A stretch of DNA of 39,389 nucleotides from an uncultured Prevotellaceae bacterium (GTDB lineage Bacteria > Bacteroidota > Bacteroidia > Bacteroidales > Bacteroidaceae). Shown here piece by piece: positions 9,201-16,351 of the stretch (within the stretch, counting starts at the first letter, position 1; each line of letters opens with the position of its first letter). The translations under genes and the position numbers were made by a program. The notes under the pieces were generated by a model. The model was not told the origin of the DNA. It worked only from the letters and a program-made list of their open reading frames with translations, and ran no database searches. The stretch spans positions 1 to 39,389 of the forward strand of contig CAMVKN010000032.1 in assembly GCA_947168045.1 (NCBI GenBank), read 5' to 3'.

Positions 9201-9712
9201 TGGCCTCAGAGCTGGCCGCTGAGGGCGACGAGCTGCAGCAGCAGTCAGAATATCTCAGCGGTGCCTATAGTGCCGACGGCACAGAGGCGGGCATCGATAT
9301 GGGCAAGCGCTATCAGGAGGTTGCTGACTCACTGAAGCAAACGGCAGAGCAGAAATATGACAAGGCACTGAAGGTGCTGGAGAAACTCGACAAGGAGTTG
9401 CCCGCCGAGAACGTGCCCTACGATATATCATCGCTCACCGAGGCACAGCTGTATGTGCAGCTGGGACTGCCCGACAAGGCCCGACCCATCCTCGACTACC
9501 TGTGGAAGCACGCCACGCAGTATGTCACCTACTTCGAGTCCTTCGACGACCGCGAGATGCAGCAGTACAACGAGCGCTGCCTGCGCCAGTTCGGCATCAT
9601 GCGCTATGTCAGGAGCATCTACGCCTTCGACGAGAGCAAGAAGGAAGAGCTGGAGCAGCAGCAGATGAAGCTGCTGGAGACCTTCGTGGCCAAGGGCGGA
9701 AAGCTGGAGTAG
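6230..9712 (+). CDS. DUF2723 polytopic membrane protein, putative GT-C-type glycosyltransferase
   Basis: An 1160-residue inner-membrane protein. The N-terminal half (about 10-700) contains many hydrophobic helices and starts with the DUF2723 signature, including WDCPEFITTGYKMEIGHPPG (Asp35, Glu38) in the first external loop, where GT-C glycosyltransferases place their catalytic acid. The C-terminal third (about 720-1160) is soluble, presumably periplasmic, and ends in a helical TPR-like stretch (KYDKALKVLEKLDKELP). The family is conserved across Bacteroidota and has been proposed to act in protein or surface glycosylation; substrate and reaction here are inference. It leads a probable operon with the deacetylase (30-base gap) and the AlbA_2 gene (19-base gap) and has a strong promoter. 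Confidence 0.85.
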   Translation: MKQFRLVDNVLGWLTFFIAAFVYCSTIEPTASFWDCPEFITTGYKMEIGHPPGAPFFMLTANLFSQFTSDPSQVARMVNTMSALLSAACILFLFWSITHLVRRLLTNGWEDLTQSKLITIEASGLVGALIYTFSDTFWFSAVEGEVYAYSSAFTAVVFWLILKWEEHADEPHADRWLVLIMYMTGLSIGVHLLNLLCLPAIVLVWYFKRFPNANAKGAFMALVVSFIILAAVLYGVVPGIITVGGWFELFFVNELHMPFNTGVYVYLILLVGSVIWAIYETQRATEKNWRRQNIAFLLGFGLLGIPFYGYGWSAFIIGVIVLAIVGWALFYRRGSASSSVPLISARLKNTALLCMLMLMIGYSTYAVIVIRSSANPPMDQNSPEDIFTLGSYLSRDQYGDRPLLYGQTYMSEPEPDDNGYRKYNELAPVYQRKEKANPNDPDEYFIADHKMEGVYAQNMFFPRMWSNSQPPYGPDHVGFYNSWHGGISGTEVDSKLQPGTKITIPSFWDNISFFLSYQCNYMYWRYFLWNFVGRQNDIQGAYGEKDHGNVLTGFSFIDNYFLGDQSLLPDELKNNKGHNVFYCMPLILGLLGLFWQMLGCGRKGIQQFWVVFFLFFMTGLAIVLYLNQTPLQPRERDYAYAGSFYAFSIWCGMGVAAIVSWLLKALQKQLKTQQTRMALAGVVSLLCLIVPIQMASQTWDDHDRSDRYTCRDFGQNYLMSLQDEGNPIIYTNGDNDTFPLWYNQDTEGVRTDARVCNLSYLGTDWYIDQMVRPAYESPGLPITWPRLKYVSGTNDFVPVVPQLKDQIRAIYEQSPEDAKNTWGEEPFELKNVLKYWVMNPVDQQYHCIPTDSVYITIDKDAVRRSGMLIQGDSIPDRMYISLQGQNYISKSKLMMLEMLANANWERPIYVAMTVGGENIMNLDNHFVQEGLVYRITPYTTNAPGMTSFDTEKTYKNVMERYKFGGVSTPGIYLDETVMRMCYTHRQLMVVLASELAAEGDELQQQSEYLSGAYSADGTEAGIDMGKRYQEVADSLKQTAEQKYDKALKVLEKLDKELPAENVPYDISSLTEAQLYVQLGLPDKARPILDYLWKHATQYVTYFESFDDREMQQYNERCLRQFGIMRYVRSIYAFDESKKEELEQQQMKLLETFVAKGGKLE

Positions 9713-9742
9713 AGTTAGGAGTTTTAAAAACAGCAGGAAAGA

Positions 9743-10354
9743 ATGATTATCGAGCAACCAGCCGTTTACCTCCGCTGGCTCTACCCGAAAGCGTATTGGA
9801 GAATGGACCGTCACGAGCGTTCAGTGTACCTGACGTTCGATGACGGCCCCATCCCTGAGTCCACGCCCTTCCTGCTTGAAACGCTGCGCCACTATGACGT
9901 GAAGGCCACCTTCTTCATGGTGGGCGACAATGTGCGTAAGTACCCTGAGCTGTTTGAGCAAATCAAGGCCGAGGGACACCTCGTGGGCAACCACACCCAC
10001 AACCACATCAGCGGCTTCAGACACTCCATCAAGCAATATATGTATAATGTGGAGAAGGCCAACGCCTACATCCACAGCCACTACTTCCGTCCGCCCCACG
10101 GCTGGATGCGGCTGCCGCAGTATGCCTGGCTGTCGCGCAAGTACAAGGTGGTGATGTGGGACGTCGTCACCCGTGACTACTCGAAGTGGATGACGGCCGA
10201 GGGTATCTTCAACAATGTGAAGCGCTATGTGCGCCCCGGCTCCATCATCACCTTCCACGACTCGCTGAAGGCCATCGACAAGCTGCGTACCGCCCTGCCG
10301 AAAAGCATTGAGTGGCTGAAGGAGCAGGGCTACGCCTTCAAGCTGTTTGCTTGA
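9743..10354 (+). CDS. Polysaccharide deacetylase (NodB homology, CE4)
   Basis: A 203-residue metal-dependent deacetylase acting on N-acetylated glycans such as peptidoglycan or a surface polysaccharide. All NodB motifs are present: TFDDGP (31-36, Asp33 base and Asp34 metal ligand), HTHNH (84-88, His84 and His88 metal ligands), RPPHG (116-120) and ITFHDS (His172). There is no clear signal peptide; the hydrophobic start is short, so it may be cytoplasmic or membrane-associated. AGGAAAG sits just before the ATG. It follows DUF2723 by 30 bases, which links it to envelope glycan handling by position only. The length is near minimal for a CE4 domain, so there is no extra substrate-binding module. 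Confidence 0.87.
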   Translation: MIIEQPAVYLRWLYPKAYWRMDRHERSVYLTFDDGPIPESTPFLLETLRHYDVKATFFMVGDNVRKYPELFEQIKAEGHLVGNHTHNHISGFRHSIKQYMYNVEKANAYIHSHYFRPPHGWMRLPQYAWLSRKYKVVMWDVVTRDYSKWMTAEGIFNNVKRYVRPGSIITFHDSLKAIDKLRTALPKSIEWLKEQGYAFKLFA

Positions 10355-10373
10355 GACGGCTACCGCATAACGA

Positions 10374-11009
10374 ATGGACGACAAGCACTATCTTCAAAGC
10401 CTCATCAGCCAGGGCGAGCATCAGCAGCAGGATTTTAAGTACAGGGTCTCCGATGCCGCAAAGCTGGCCAAGTCGGTGTCGGCCTTTGCCAACACTGACG
10501 GTGGCCGACTGCTCATCGGCGTGCGCGACGACGGCCACATGTCGGGTGTGCGCTCTGAGGAGGAAATCTATGTCATGCACCAAGCGGCCTATCGCCACTG
10601 TCGTCCGGAGGCCAGCATCAAGTTCGACACCTATCACATTGAGGGCCGCACCATCGTCGTGGCCACCATTCCGCCGGCTGACCGCCGGCCCGTCTGCGCC
10701 ATTAGCGACGATGGGAAGGAGCGGGCCTATATACGCATCGCCGACGAGAACATCGTGGCATCGCCGGTGCACCTGGCCATCTGGCGCGAAGCGCAAAGCA
10801 CATGCGGAGCCATGATGACCTACACCGACACCATCAGCAAGCTGCTCGCTGCCATGCAGGGCGAGCGGCTGACGCTGAACGCCATCGCCAGGCGTACCGC
10901 CATCGCCCGCCCACGCGTCATCACCCTCCTGGCACGCCTCATCCGCTTCCATGTAGTGCAGTGGGAGTATGCCGAACAGCAGTTTCTCTTCAGCCTGACG
11001 GACAACTAA
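10374..11009 (+). CDS. AlbA_2 (Schlafen-type) DNA-binding domain protein
   Basis: A 211-residue protein whose N-terminal half (about 10-140) matches the AlbA_2 domain: HQQQDFKYRVSD, KSVSAFANTDGGRLLIGVRD, then IVVATIPPADRRPV. Residues 145-211 look like a winged-helix segment (LLAAMQGERLTLNAIARRTA, LLARLIRFHVVQWE). This AlbA_2 plus winged-helix arrangement usually marks putative transcriptional regulators. It lacks the ATPase or helicase domains found in some defence-related AlbA_2 proteins. It ends the DUF2723 operon, 19 bases after the deacetylase, so it may regulate those genes; that is inference. No terminator is visible before pyrE. Confidence 0.8.
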   Translation: MDDKHYLQSLISQGEHQQQDFKYRVSDAAKLAKSVSAFANTDGGRLLIGVRDDGHMSGVRSEEEIYVMHQAAYRHCRPEASIKFDTYHIEGRTIVVATIPPADRRPVCAISDDGKERAYIRIADENIVASPVHLAIWREAQSTCGAMMTYTDTISKLLAAMQGERLTLNAIARRTAIARPRVITLLARLIRFHVVQWEYAEQQFLFSLTDN

Positions 11010-11064
11010 TCAGGCGACATGCGCATTTTTCTGCTTTTCCTGTCTGATTGTCATTTTTTTGTCG

Positions 11065-11072
11065 TACCTTTG
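11065..11072 (+). promoter_or_regulatory. -7 box of pyrE
   Basis: TACCTTTG (11065-11072) lies 31 bases upstream of the pyrE ATG. No good -33 TTTG lies at the usual distance (TCTG at 11043-11046 is the nearest). It decides the start codon, because the longer open frame from 11059 would begin before this box. Confidence 0.55.
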
Positions 11073-11103
11073 CAGCCGACATTACAATAAACACTCAACA
11101 ACA

Positions 11104-11736
11104 ATGGAGAACATCAAGAACATCTTTGCCCAGAAGCTGTTAGAGGTGAAGGCCGTGAAGCTGCAGCCCGACAGCCCATTCACCTGGGCCAGCGGATGGA
11201 AGTCACCCATCTATACTGACAACCGCCAGACACTCAGCTACCCCCGTCTGCGCTCCTTTGTCAAGCTGGAGCTGTGCCACCTCATCCAGGAGCATTTCCC
11301 CCAGGCCGAGGCCGTGGCGGGCGTGGCCACAGGTGCCATCGCCCAGGGCGCGCTGGTAGCCGACGAGCTGGAGCTGCCTTACGTCTACGTGCGTCCGAAG
11401 CCGAAGGACCACGGCATGGGCAACCAGGTGGAGGGGTCGCTGCCACAAGGCACAAAGGTCGTCGTCGTTGAGGACCTCATCTCTACCGGCGGTTCCAGCC
11501 TGAAGGCCGTCGAGGCCCTGCGCCAGTACGGTGTCGAGGTCATCGGCATGGTGGCATCGTTCACCTACGGTTTCCCCGTGGCCGAGGAGGCTTTCATGGA
11601 GGCCGCTGTCACCCTCTACACCCTCAGCGACTATGACCATGTGGTCAGCGAGGCCGCCAAGACCGGATACATCAAGGAGGAAGCGAAGCCCGTGCTGGCT
11701 GAGTGGAGGAAGTCGCCAGACACCTGGGGCAAATAG
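11104..11736 (+). CDS. pyrE: Orotate phosphoribosyltransferase
   Basis: This 210-residue cytosolic enzyme joins orotate to PRPP to make orotidine 5'-phosphate in pyrimidine synthesis. Visible family features are FTWASGWKSPIYTDNR near the N-terminus, the flexible catalytic loop YVRPKPKDHGMGNQVEG (Lys/Asp/His), and the PRPP-binding motif VVVVEDLISTGGSS. The length is typical. The ATG at 11104 is chosen over the upstream in-frame start because the -7 promoter box lies between them. The next gene begins 91 bases downstream, with a heptamer repeat filling the last half of the gap. Confidence 0.95.
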   Translation: MENIKNIFAQKLLEVKAVKLQPDSPFTWASGWKSPIYTDNRQTLSYPRLRSFVKLELCHLIQEHFPQAEAVAGVATGAIAQGALVADELELPYVYVRPKPKDHGMGNQVEGSLPQGTKVVVVEDLISTGGSSLKAVEALRQYGVEVIGMVASFTYGFPVAEEAFMEAAVTLYTLSDYDHVVSEAAKTGYIKEEAKPVLAEWRKSPDTWGK

Positions 11737-11781
11737 CAGCAAACCTCCGCTCGGCTATGCCGCTTTGCCCTGCAAAGAAAT

Positions 11782-11827
11782 CTCAAACCTCAAACCTCAA
11801 ATCTCAAATCTCAAACCTCAAATCTCG
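11782..11827. repeat. CTCAAAY heptamer repeat abutting a start codon
   Basis: Six tandem heptamers CTCAAAC/CTCAAAT (11782-11823) and a partial unit CTC run to within one base of the SRPBCC ATG at 11828, so they occupy the place of a ribosome-binding site. A second array of the same heptamer is at 32501-32555. Confidence 0.95.
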
Positions 11828-12241
11828 ATGAGCAAATACGAAAGCAGCATCAAGACCGTCCCCTACCCACAGGAGAACGTCTACCGCAACATCAGCGACC
11901 TGAGCAACCTGGAGCGCATCCGTGACCGCATCCCCTCTGACAAGGTGCAGGACTTCAGCTTCGACAGTGACAGCGTCACCGTCAACGTACCTCCCGTGGG
12001 ACAGGTAAGCATGCGCATCGTGGAGCGCGATGAGCCAAAGTGCGTGAAGTTCGAGGCCGAGCAGAGTCCCATGCCCTTCAACCTCTGGATTCAGGTGCTT
12101 CCTGTCGACGAGCAGACGTCGAAGATGAAGGTGACGGTCAAGGCCGACATTCCCTTCATGCTCCAGGCCCTGGTCAGCAGTCACCTGCAGGACGGCGTGG
12201 AGAAGGTGGCCGAGGCCCTGGCTCAGGTACCCTACGAGTGA
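11828..12241 (+). CDS. SRPBCC (START-like) family protein
   Basis: A 137-residue cytosolic protein with the SRPBCC/polyketide-cyclase pattern: an N-terminal strand with KTVPYPQENVYRNISDLSNL, a beta core (DSVTVNVPPVGQVSMRIVE, KCVKFEAEQSP, SKMKVTVKADIP) and a long C-terminal helix (SSHLQDGVEKVAEALAQVPY). The fold binds small hydrophobic ligands, but the ligand is unknown. It follows pyrE on the same strand and is probably cotranscribed. There is no Shine-Dalgarno-like sequence; the upstream bases are a CTCAAAY repeat. An open frame continues upstream in phase, but this ATG gives the family-typical start. A strong hairpin follows the stop. Confidence 0.8.
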   Translation: MSKYESSIKTVPYPQENVYRNISDLSNLERIRDRIPSDKVQDFSFDSDSVTVNVPPVGQVSMRIVERDEPKCVKFEAEQSPMPFNLWIQVLPVDEQTSKMKVTVKADIPFMLQALVSSHLQDGVEKVAEALAQVPYE

Positions 12242-12267
12242 ACCGACAATCAACCGCAAGCATAGTA

Positions 12268-12300
12268 AACGGGGATGCACATCAGGTGTGCATCCCCGTT
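12268..12300. terminator. Bidirectional hairpin terminator
   Basis: Perfect 14-bp stem AACGGGGATGCACA / TGTGCATCCCCGTT with loop TCAGG, between the convergent SRPBCC gene (+) and an exported protein gene (-). No T-run follows. Confidence 0.8.
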
Positions 12301-12356
12301 CATCGTTATGTCGCCGTCAGCGACATGGCATGGAAGCCATCGCTTCTTGTCTGACC

Positions 12357-13454
12357 TTAGAAGCTGTCGTCATACTGGTCCTTGCCCTTGGTGTAGTAAA
12401 TCTTCTCACCGTCCACGAAGAACCATCCGTTGTTCTGAGTGCTGCGCAGCTGCACGAGGTGTGCCTTGGGCTCCTCAAACGAGATTTCGTTCTTGCTCGT
12501 AGCATCGGGGTTGGGCATCAGCAGCAGGCGAGCCACCGTGGCGCGCATCTGACCTGAGTACGTCGTGGGCGTGCTGCGGTCCCATGCCACGCGCACCTTG
12601 TAGGGGCCGCTCCAGTAGTCCTTGCCGTTGGGCTTGTACTGGTTGCCCGGTGTGGCGCCAGCGAAGTGCTGGAACAGGTTGTTGTGCTGCATGCCGCCGC
12701 CGTAGTCCTTGCCGTTGTTGCCAGTGAACTGCGAGATGCACACGTTCTGGAAGCTCTGGTTCGAGATGCCCACGGTCTGCAGCTGCGGATACTGCGTGCC
12801 ATAGAGGTAGTCAATCATCTCACGGCAGTCCTGGCTGCAGTCCAGCAGGCGCGGCCATACCAGATACATCACTGCTGCGACGAAGAGCGGGTTCTTGGCG
12901 GCCTCCACGCGGCTGCCGTCAGGGTTCTCCATGAGGGTCTTCAGCTCGGCCACGTTGCGGGGCAGACGGTTGAAGGTGAACTCCGACACACGGTATTCCT
13001 CGCCATTGCCGATGAAGGTGATGTTGTGCGTGGTGGTTGAGTCCAGCAGCTGCACCTTCTCCACAGGCAGCGAGTAGGCCGTAATCTTCGTGATGTGGTC
13101 TACCTGGTAACGGTACTGAGCCGGAGCGGTGTTGCCAGCTGTTGTCCAGGTGACGCGCCCGTTGTCCAGATAGAACGTCGAGGTCTCCGTCACGTTGTTC
13201 GACTGGGCGCGGAAGCCCATTTCGCCCACGGTGCCCACTGCCTTCAGGTTGCCCCCGGCGGGGAAGTCAAGATACTGGTGCAGGGGGTTGCAGTAGGTGT
13301 AGTCGTCCTTCATGCCGCTGGCGACGCTGGTCTTGCCGCTGCCGTCGTTGACGATGGGCATGTCGAACTCCACGCGCAGGTACTCCTGGCTGCTCTGTGC
13401 GAAGCCTGTCATGGCAAATGCTGCCATTGCGAGTGTGGTAAATATCTTTTTCAT
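12357..13454 (-). CDS. Exported hypothetical protein (DUF6935-like)
   Basis: A 365-residue protein with a clear signal peptide (MKKIFTTLAMAAFAMTGFAQ). The mature part has a beta-rich N-terminal half (about 25-155). A segment from about 157 (FTFNRLPRNVAELKTLMENP, NPLFVAAVMYLVWPRLLDC) to the C-terminus (YKVRVAWD; HLVQLRSTQNNGWFFVDGEK) resembles, from memory, the DUF6935 family found in secreted proteins of gut Bacteroidota and Firmicutes. No catalytic motif is recognised. It lies 37 bases behind the T9SS-tailed protein gene on the same strand, so the two probably form one transcript and may work together outside the cell or in the periplasm. Confidence 0.7.
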   Translation of the reverse strand: MKKIFTTLAMAAFAMTGFAQSSQEYLRVEFDMPIVNDGSGKTSVASGMKDDYTYCNPLHQYLDFPAGGNLKAVGTVGEMGFRAQSNNVTETSTFYLDNGRVTWTTAGNTAPAQYRYQVDHITKITAYSLPVEKVQLLDSTTTHNITFIGNGEEYRVSEFTFNRLPRNVAELKTLMENPDGSRVEAAKNPLFVAAVMYLVWPRLLDCSQDCREMIDYLYGTQYPQLQTVGISNQSFQNVCISQFTGNNGKDYGGGMQHNNLFQHFAGATPGNQYKPNGKDYWSGPYKVRVAWDRSTPTTYSGQMRATVARLLLMPNPDATSKNEISFEEPKAHLVQLRSTQNNGWFFVDGEKIYYTKGKDQYDDSF

Positions 13455-13491
13455 AATTGTATTTCTTTTTTAATGGTTACTAAAAACATGT

Positions 13492-14229
13492 TTACTTCTT
13501 GGTGAACTTCAGCGCCTTGCCACCCACGTAGAGCACATAGACGCCCTTGCTGAGCTGGCCCACCTGCACGGTGGTGACGCCGTTGCTGACGGGTGCCTCG
13601 GTCATCATCTTTCCGTCGAGGGTGTAGACCTGCGCACGGACGGCATCGCCGCAGCCCGAGACGGTCATCTGCTCGCGGATGGGGGTCATCAGCTGCAGCT
13701 TCTCTGTGGCAGGACTGCTCACCACGGGTGCGTCGATGGCGGTAAGGGCCTCCTCGGTGCCGCGATAGAAATAGACGGCGCTCAGACCTGTCTCAATGGT
13801 GCCGCCCACCTTCACGTCGATTTTGTTCGTGCCCTCCTGTACGCTCATCTCCGGCAGCTGGCTCATCTTGTAGTACTTGCCGTTGCTGAGCACGATGAAC
13901 ACGGGCTTCGTCAAGTCGATGTTCTTGTCGGCATACGGGTCGCCTTGATACTGGCTGAGGTCGATTTCCACCTCGTGCTTCTCCATGGTGATGGACTGCA
14001 CACCAGCCTCACCCTTGCCATCTTTCAGCACAATCTCGAAGGTGCTGGCCCCGTCGGGAACCACCATCATGCTCACGCGCACCACGGGATAATAGTTACC
14101 CGTGTTGGTCTTCACGCAGGTGAGTTTCTTCTTCGAGGCAGCTGCCATGGCACTGGTTGCACTGCCCAGGCCAGCCACTATCGCGGCCACCAGCAGCAGA
14201 ATCTTCCAATGTTGCTTTGCTCTTCTCAT
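13492..14229 (-). CDS. Exported protein with T9SS-type C-terminal sorting domain
   Basis: A 245-residue protein. Residues 1-30 form a signal peptide ending in AMAAA. The centre is a beta-rich region of unknown function. The last ~70 residues have the pattern of a type A sorting domain of the type IX secretion system: AQVYTLDGKMMTEAPVSNG, TTVQVGQLSKGVYVLYVGG and a basic end KFTKK. Such tails direct proteins across the outer membrane and often to surface attachment. Similar tails (YTLDGK, LSKGVYVL) also occur widely in Prevotella proteins as poorly characterised Por sorting domains. It is upstream of and probably cotranscribed with the DUF6935-like gene, and sits behind the TPR-AraC regulator. 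Confidence 0.75.
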   Translation of the reverse strand: MRRAKQHWKILLLVAAIVAGLGSATSAMAAASKKKLTCVKTNTGNYYPVVRVSMMVVPDGASTFEIVLKDGKGEAGVQSITMEKHEVEIDLSQYQGDPYADKNIDLTKPVFIVLSNGKYYKMSQLPEMSVQEGTNKIDVKVGGTIETGLSAVYFYRGTEEALTAIDAPVVSSPATEKLQLMTPIREQMTVSGCGDAVRAQVYTLDGKMMTEAPVSNGVTTVQVGQLSKGVYVLYVGGKALKFTKK

Positions 14230-14360
14230 GTTTGTTTGTTTTTTAATTGATGATTGGTTTGACTGTTTTTACGGCCGAGGGTAGTCTCCATCCGCAGGAG
14301 CATGTCCAAATGCTCCTTGGCATGCCTGGTGGCTGCTTCCTGGTAGGCTGACTTCTCCAT
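14226..14360 (-). CDS. Possible 44-residue leader ORF
   Basis: An open frame of 44 codons (MEKSAYQEAATRHAKEHLDM...) begins downstream of a -7 box. Its TGA overlaps the ATG of the T9SS-tailed protein gene as ATGA, which would suit translational coupling. The peptide is polar and helical without a signal sequence. No homologue is recognised, and an open frame of this length can occur by chance; the overlap is the main argument for it. Confidence 0.25.
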   Translation of the reverse strand: MEKSAYQEAATRHAKEHLDMLLRMETTLGRKNSQTNHQLKNKQT

Positions 14361-14380
14361 CTTGCCGCATTTTACAGCTG

Positions 14381-14388
14381 CAAAATTA
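14381..14388 (-). promoter_or_regulatory. -7 box upstream of the exported-protein pair
   Basis: CAAAATTA on the given strand is TAATTTTG on the coding strand, matching TAnnTTTG. No good -33 box is at the usual distance, as would fit an activator-dependent promoter. The implied leader is about 145 bases. Confidence 0.4.
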
Positions 14389-14475
14389 CGACGCAAAGCA
14401 GTTATCTGTGTTATCATTTCGCGAAGAAGAATTGTCATTTCACGAAAATGATAACAAAAACGAGCCAAATGACCG

Positions 14476-14489
14476 CCCGTGGGCACGGG
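14476..14489 (-). terminator. Short hairpin just after the TPR-AraC stop codon
   Basis: CCCGTG-GG-CACGGG, extendable imperfectly on both sides, begins four bases beyond the TAG of the TPR-AraC gene. No T-run follows, so its role as a terminator is tentative. Confidence 0.4.
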
Positions 14490-14492
14490 TGG

Positions 14493-16187
14493 CTACTTCT
14501 TTTCCAAGTATTGTGTGGGCGTTATGCCGAATGTCTTCTTGAAGGCACGGGTGAAGTTCGGCGTGTCGTTGTATGCACAGAGCATGGCCACCTCGCTGAT
14601 GTTCAGCTCGGGTCTGTTGTCAAGCAGGTAGCGGGCGCGGCGCATGCGAATCATGGCAATGAAGTTCTGAGGCGTCTCTCCTGCCACTGCCGACAGCCTC
14701 TGCCTGAACTGGAACAGGCTCATGTTCATGCTGGCGGCCACCGACTCGGCATCCGCGTGCCCGTTCAGTATGTGCTCGTTGACGACCTCCACCGTTTTCT
14801 CCAAGAAGGTGCGGTCGGCCTCGCTCAGGTTGTCGGGGGTGTTGCTGTCGCTGCCCGTTGCCAGCGCATTGTCGTAGCGCACGCTCAGCTCCTTGTACTG
14901 CTGTCGCAGCTCTTCAATGTGTGCATGCAGTTCCTGGTTGACCACCGACTGGTGCTGTTGGCGGCGACGCATCATCCACCAGATGACGACTGAGAACAGC
15001 AACAGCAGGACAGCCACGCCTATGCCCAGCATGATGGCCTGCCGCTTCGCCTGCCGCTCGGCCTGACTCTTCTGTTGCAGCCAATCGTTTCCGAACTCGG
15101 CGTTATAGCGTGCCAGACTCTCGGCCGATGCACTGTTGTAGAGCGAGTCCTTCAGCTCATTGAAGCGGTCCAGCTCCATCTTCGCGCTGTCCGGCTGACT
15201 TTTCCACAGACTCTCGTAGAGACCCTTGCGCGAGTGCATCTCGTTGGTGCGGTCGCCAATGGCGACGAAGATGTCGGCCGCCTCGCGGTAATAGTCCACG
15301 GCCTCCTGCTGCCGCATCAGGCAGTGCAGCGTCATGCCCATCTTGTTGCAGCTGATGCCCAGCGACTGCCTGTCGCCGATGGTGCGGAAATAAGGTATGA
15401 TTTGCCGCAGCACCTGCTCGGCCTCTTCATAGCGGTGCAGCCCAATCAGTGCCGACGCCTTCTGTGCCAGCCTTACCATGCTCTTGTATTCACGTCCCAG
15501 ATGCTGCTCCACGTCGTAGGCTTGCCCGGCATAGTCCAGCGCCGCCTCGTCGTTGCCCATGGCGTGGTACACCTCCGAAGCCATGCCTAACAGGGTGCTC
15601 TGGCGCTCCTGGCTCAGCGTGGGCAGCATGGCCAGTCCTTTCTTGATATACTGTTCAGCCTCCTGCGGCTGGTTGGCCGAGATGAAGATGGAGGCCAGGG
15701 TGTTCAGGCTTGAGGCGATGCGCTCCGGGTCGCCGTTCTGCTCGTCAAGGCGATAGCACTGCCGAATAAAGTCTATGGCCTCCTCATAGTCGCTCAGCCT
15801 CAGGTTGGTGATGGCCAGGATGTTCAGGCAGTCCGATTCCCCTACCCTGTCGTTGCCCTTCCGGAACAGCGGCAACGCCATCCGGCCATATTGCTCGGCA
15901 CGGTCGTACTGCTGGTTGTCATAGAAGAACTCAGCCGCCCAGTACCACACCTGCTCGCGCAGCGTGTCAACGGGGGTGGCGCTGCCAAAGCGGCAGGGCT
16001 CGTCAATGAACTGCTGGGCATGCAGCTCGTCAAAGAACTGGTTGGCCAACTGTGTCAAGGTGGCGGGCTGCTGGGTCTGGCCGAACTGCTCCAGCAGCTG
16101 TTCGACATCTGCCCTGGCCTGCAACGGCAGCAGGGTAAGAATGATGCCGGCTACTATGCTGATAATTGTTTTATTGTTATTGTTCAT
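14493..16187 (-). CDS. Membrane-anchored TPR regulator with AraC-type DNA-binding domain
   Basis: A 564-residue protein. Residues 1-26 form a signal peptide or anchor. About 80-340 are TPR-like helical repeats (YDRAEQYGRMALPLFRKGN, NEAALDYAGQAYDV, YEEAEQVLRQIIPYF). A transmembrane helix at about 386-405 (MLGIGVAVLLLLFSVVIWW) is followed by basic residues and a coiled coil (410-440). The AraC helix-turn-helix pair is at about 460-562 (ESVAASMNMSLFQFRQRL; ISEVAMLCAYNDTPNFTRAF). The inferred topology is TPR outside the cytoplasm and DNA-binding domain inside, giving one-component control by an external signal, as in other large Bacteroidota TPR-AraC proteins. The two exported-protein genes downstream on the same strand are the obvious candidate targets. 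Confidence 0.87.
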   Translation of the reverse strand: MNNNNKTIISIVAGIILTLLPLQARADVEQLLEQFGQTQQPATLTQLANQFFDELHAQQFIDEPCRFGSATPVDTLREQVWYWAAEFFYDNQQYDRAEQYGRMALPLFRKGNDRVGESDCLNILAITNLRLSDYEEAIDFIRQCYRLDEQNGDPERIASSLNTLASIFISANQPQEAEQYIKKGLAMLPTLSQERQSTLLGMASEVYHAMGNDEAALDYAGQAYDVEQHLGREYKSMVRLAQKASALIGLHRYEEAEQVLRQIIPYFRTIGDRQSLGISCNKMGMTLHCLMRQQEAVDYYREAADIFVAIGDRTNEMHSRKGLYESLWKSQPDSAKMELDRFNELKDSLYNSASAESLARYNAEFGNDWLQQKSQAERQAKRQAIMLGIGVAVLLLLFSVVIWWMMRRRQQHQSVVNQELHAHIEELRQQYKELSVRYDNALATGSDSNTPDNLSEADRTFLEKTVEVVNEHILNGHADAESVAASMNMSLFQFRQRLSAVAGETPQNFIAMIRMRRARYLLDNRPELNISEVAMLCAYNDTPNFTRAFKKTFGITPTQYLEKK

Positions 16188-16215
16188 TATTGCTTTCGAT
16201 TGACGAAATATACTG

Positions 16216-16247
16216 CAAAAGTAATATTTAATTCTTTTTTATGCAAG
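16216..16247 (-). promoter_or_regulatory. Promoter of the TPR-AraC gene
   Basis: On the coding strand: CTTG (-33, complement of 16244-16247), 20-base spacer, TACTTTTG (-7, complement of 16216-16223). It lies 29 bases before the start codon. Confidence 0.6.
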
Positions 16248-16295
16248 GAAACGGCCGCTAAATATCTACACCGCCACATTTTTCAATGAAATAAT

Positions 16296-16326
16296 TTTGC
16301 AATTTGTTGGAAAGTAACTAACTTTG
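16296..16326 (+). promoter_or_regulatory. Promoter of argH operon
   Basis: TTTG (16296-16299), 19-base spacer, TAACTTTG (16319-16326), 25 bases before the argH ATG. It is divergent from the TPR-AraC promoter about 50 bases away. Confidence 0.75.
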
Positions 16327-16351
16327 CCGCTCACTAAAAAGACTTACCATT

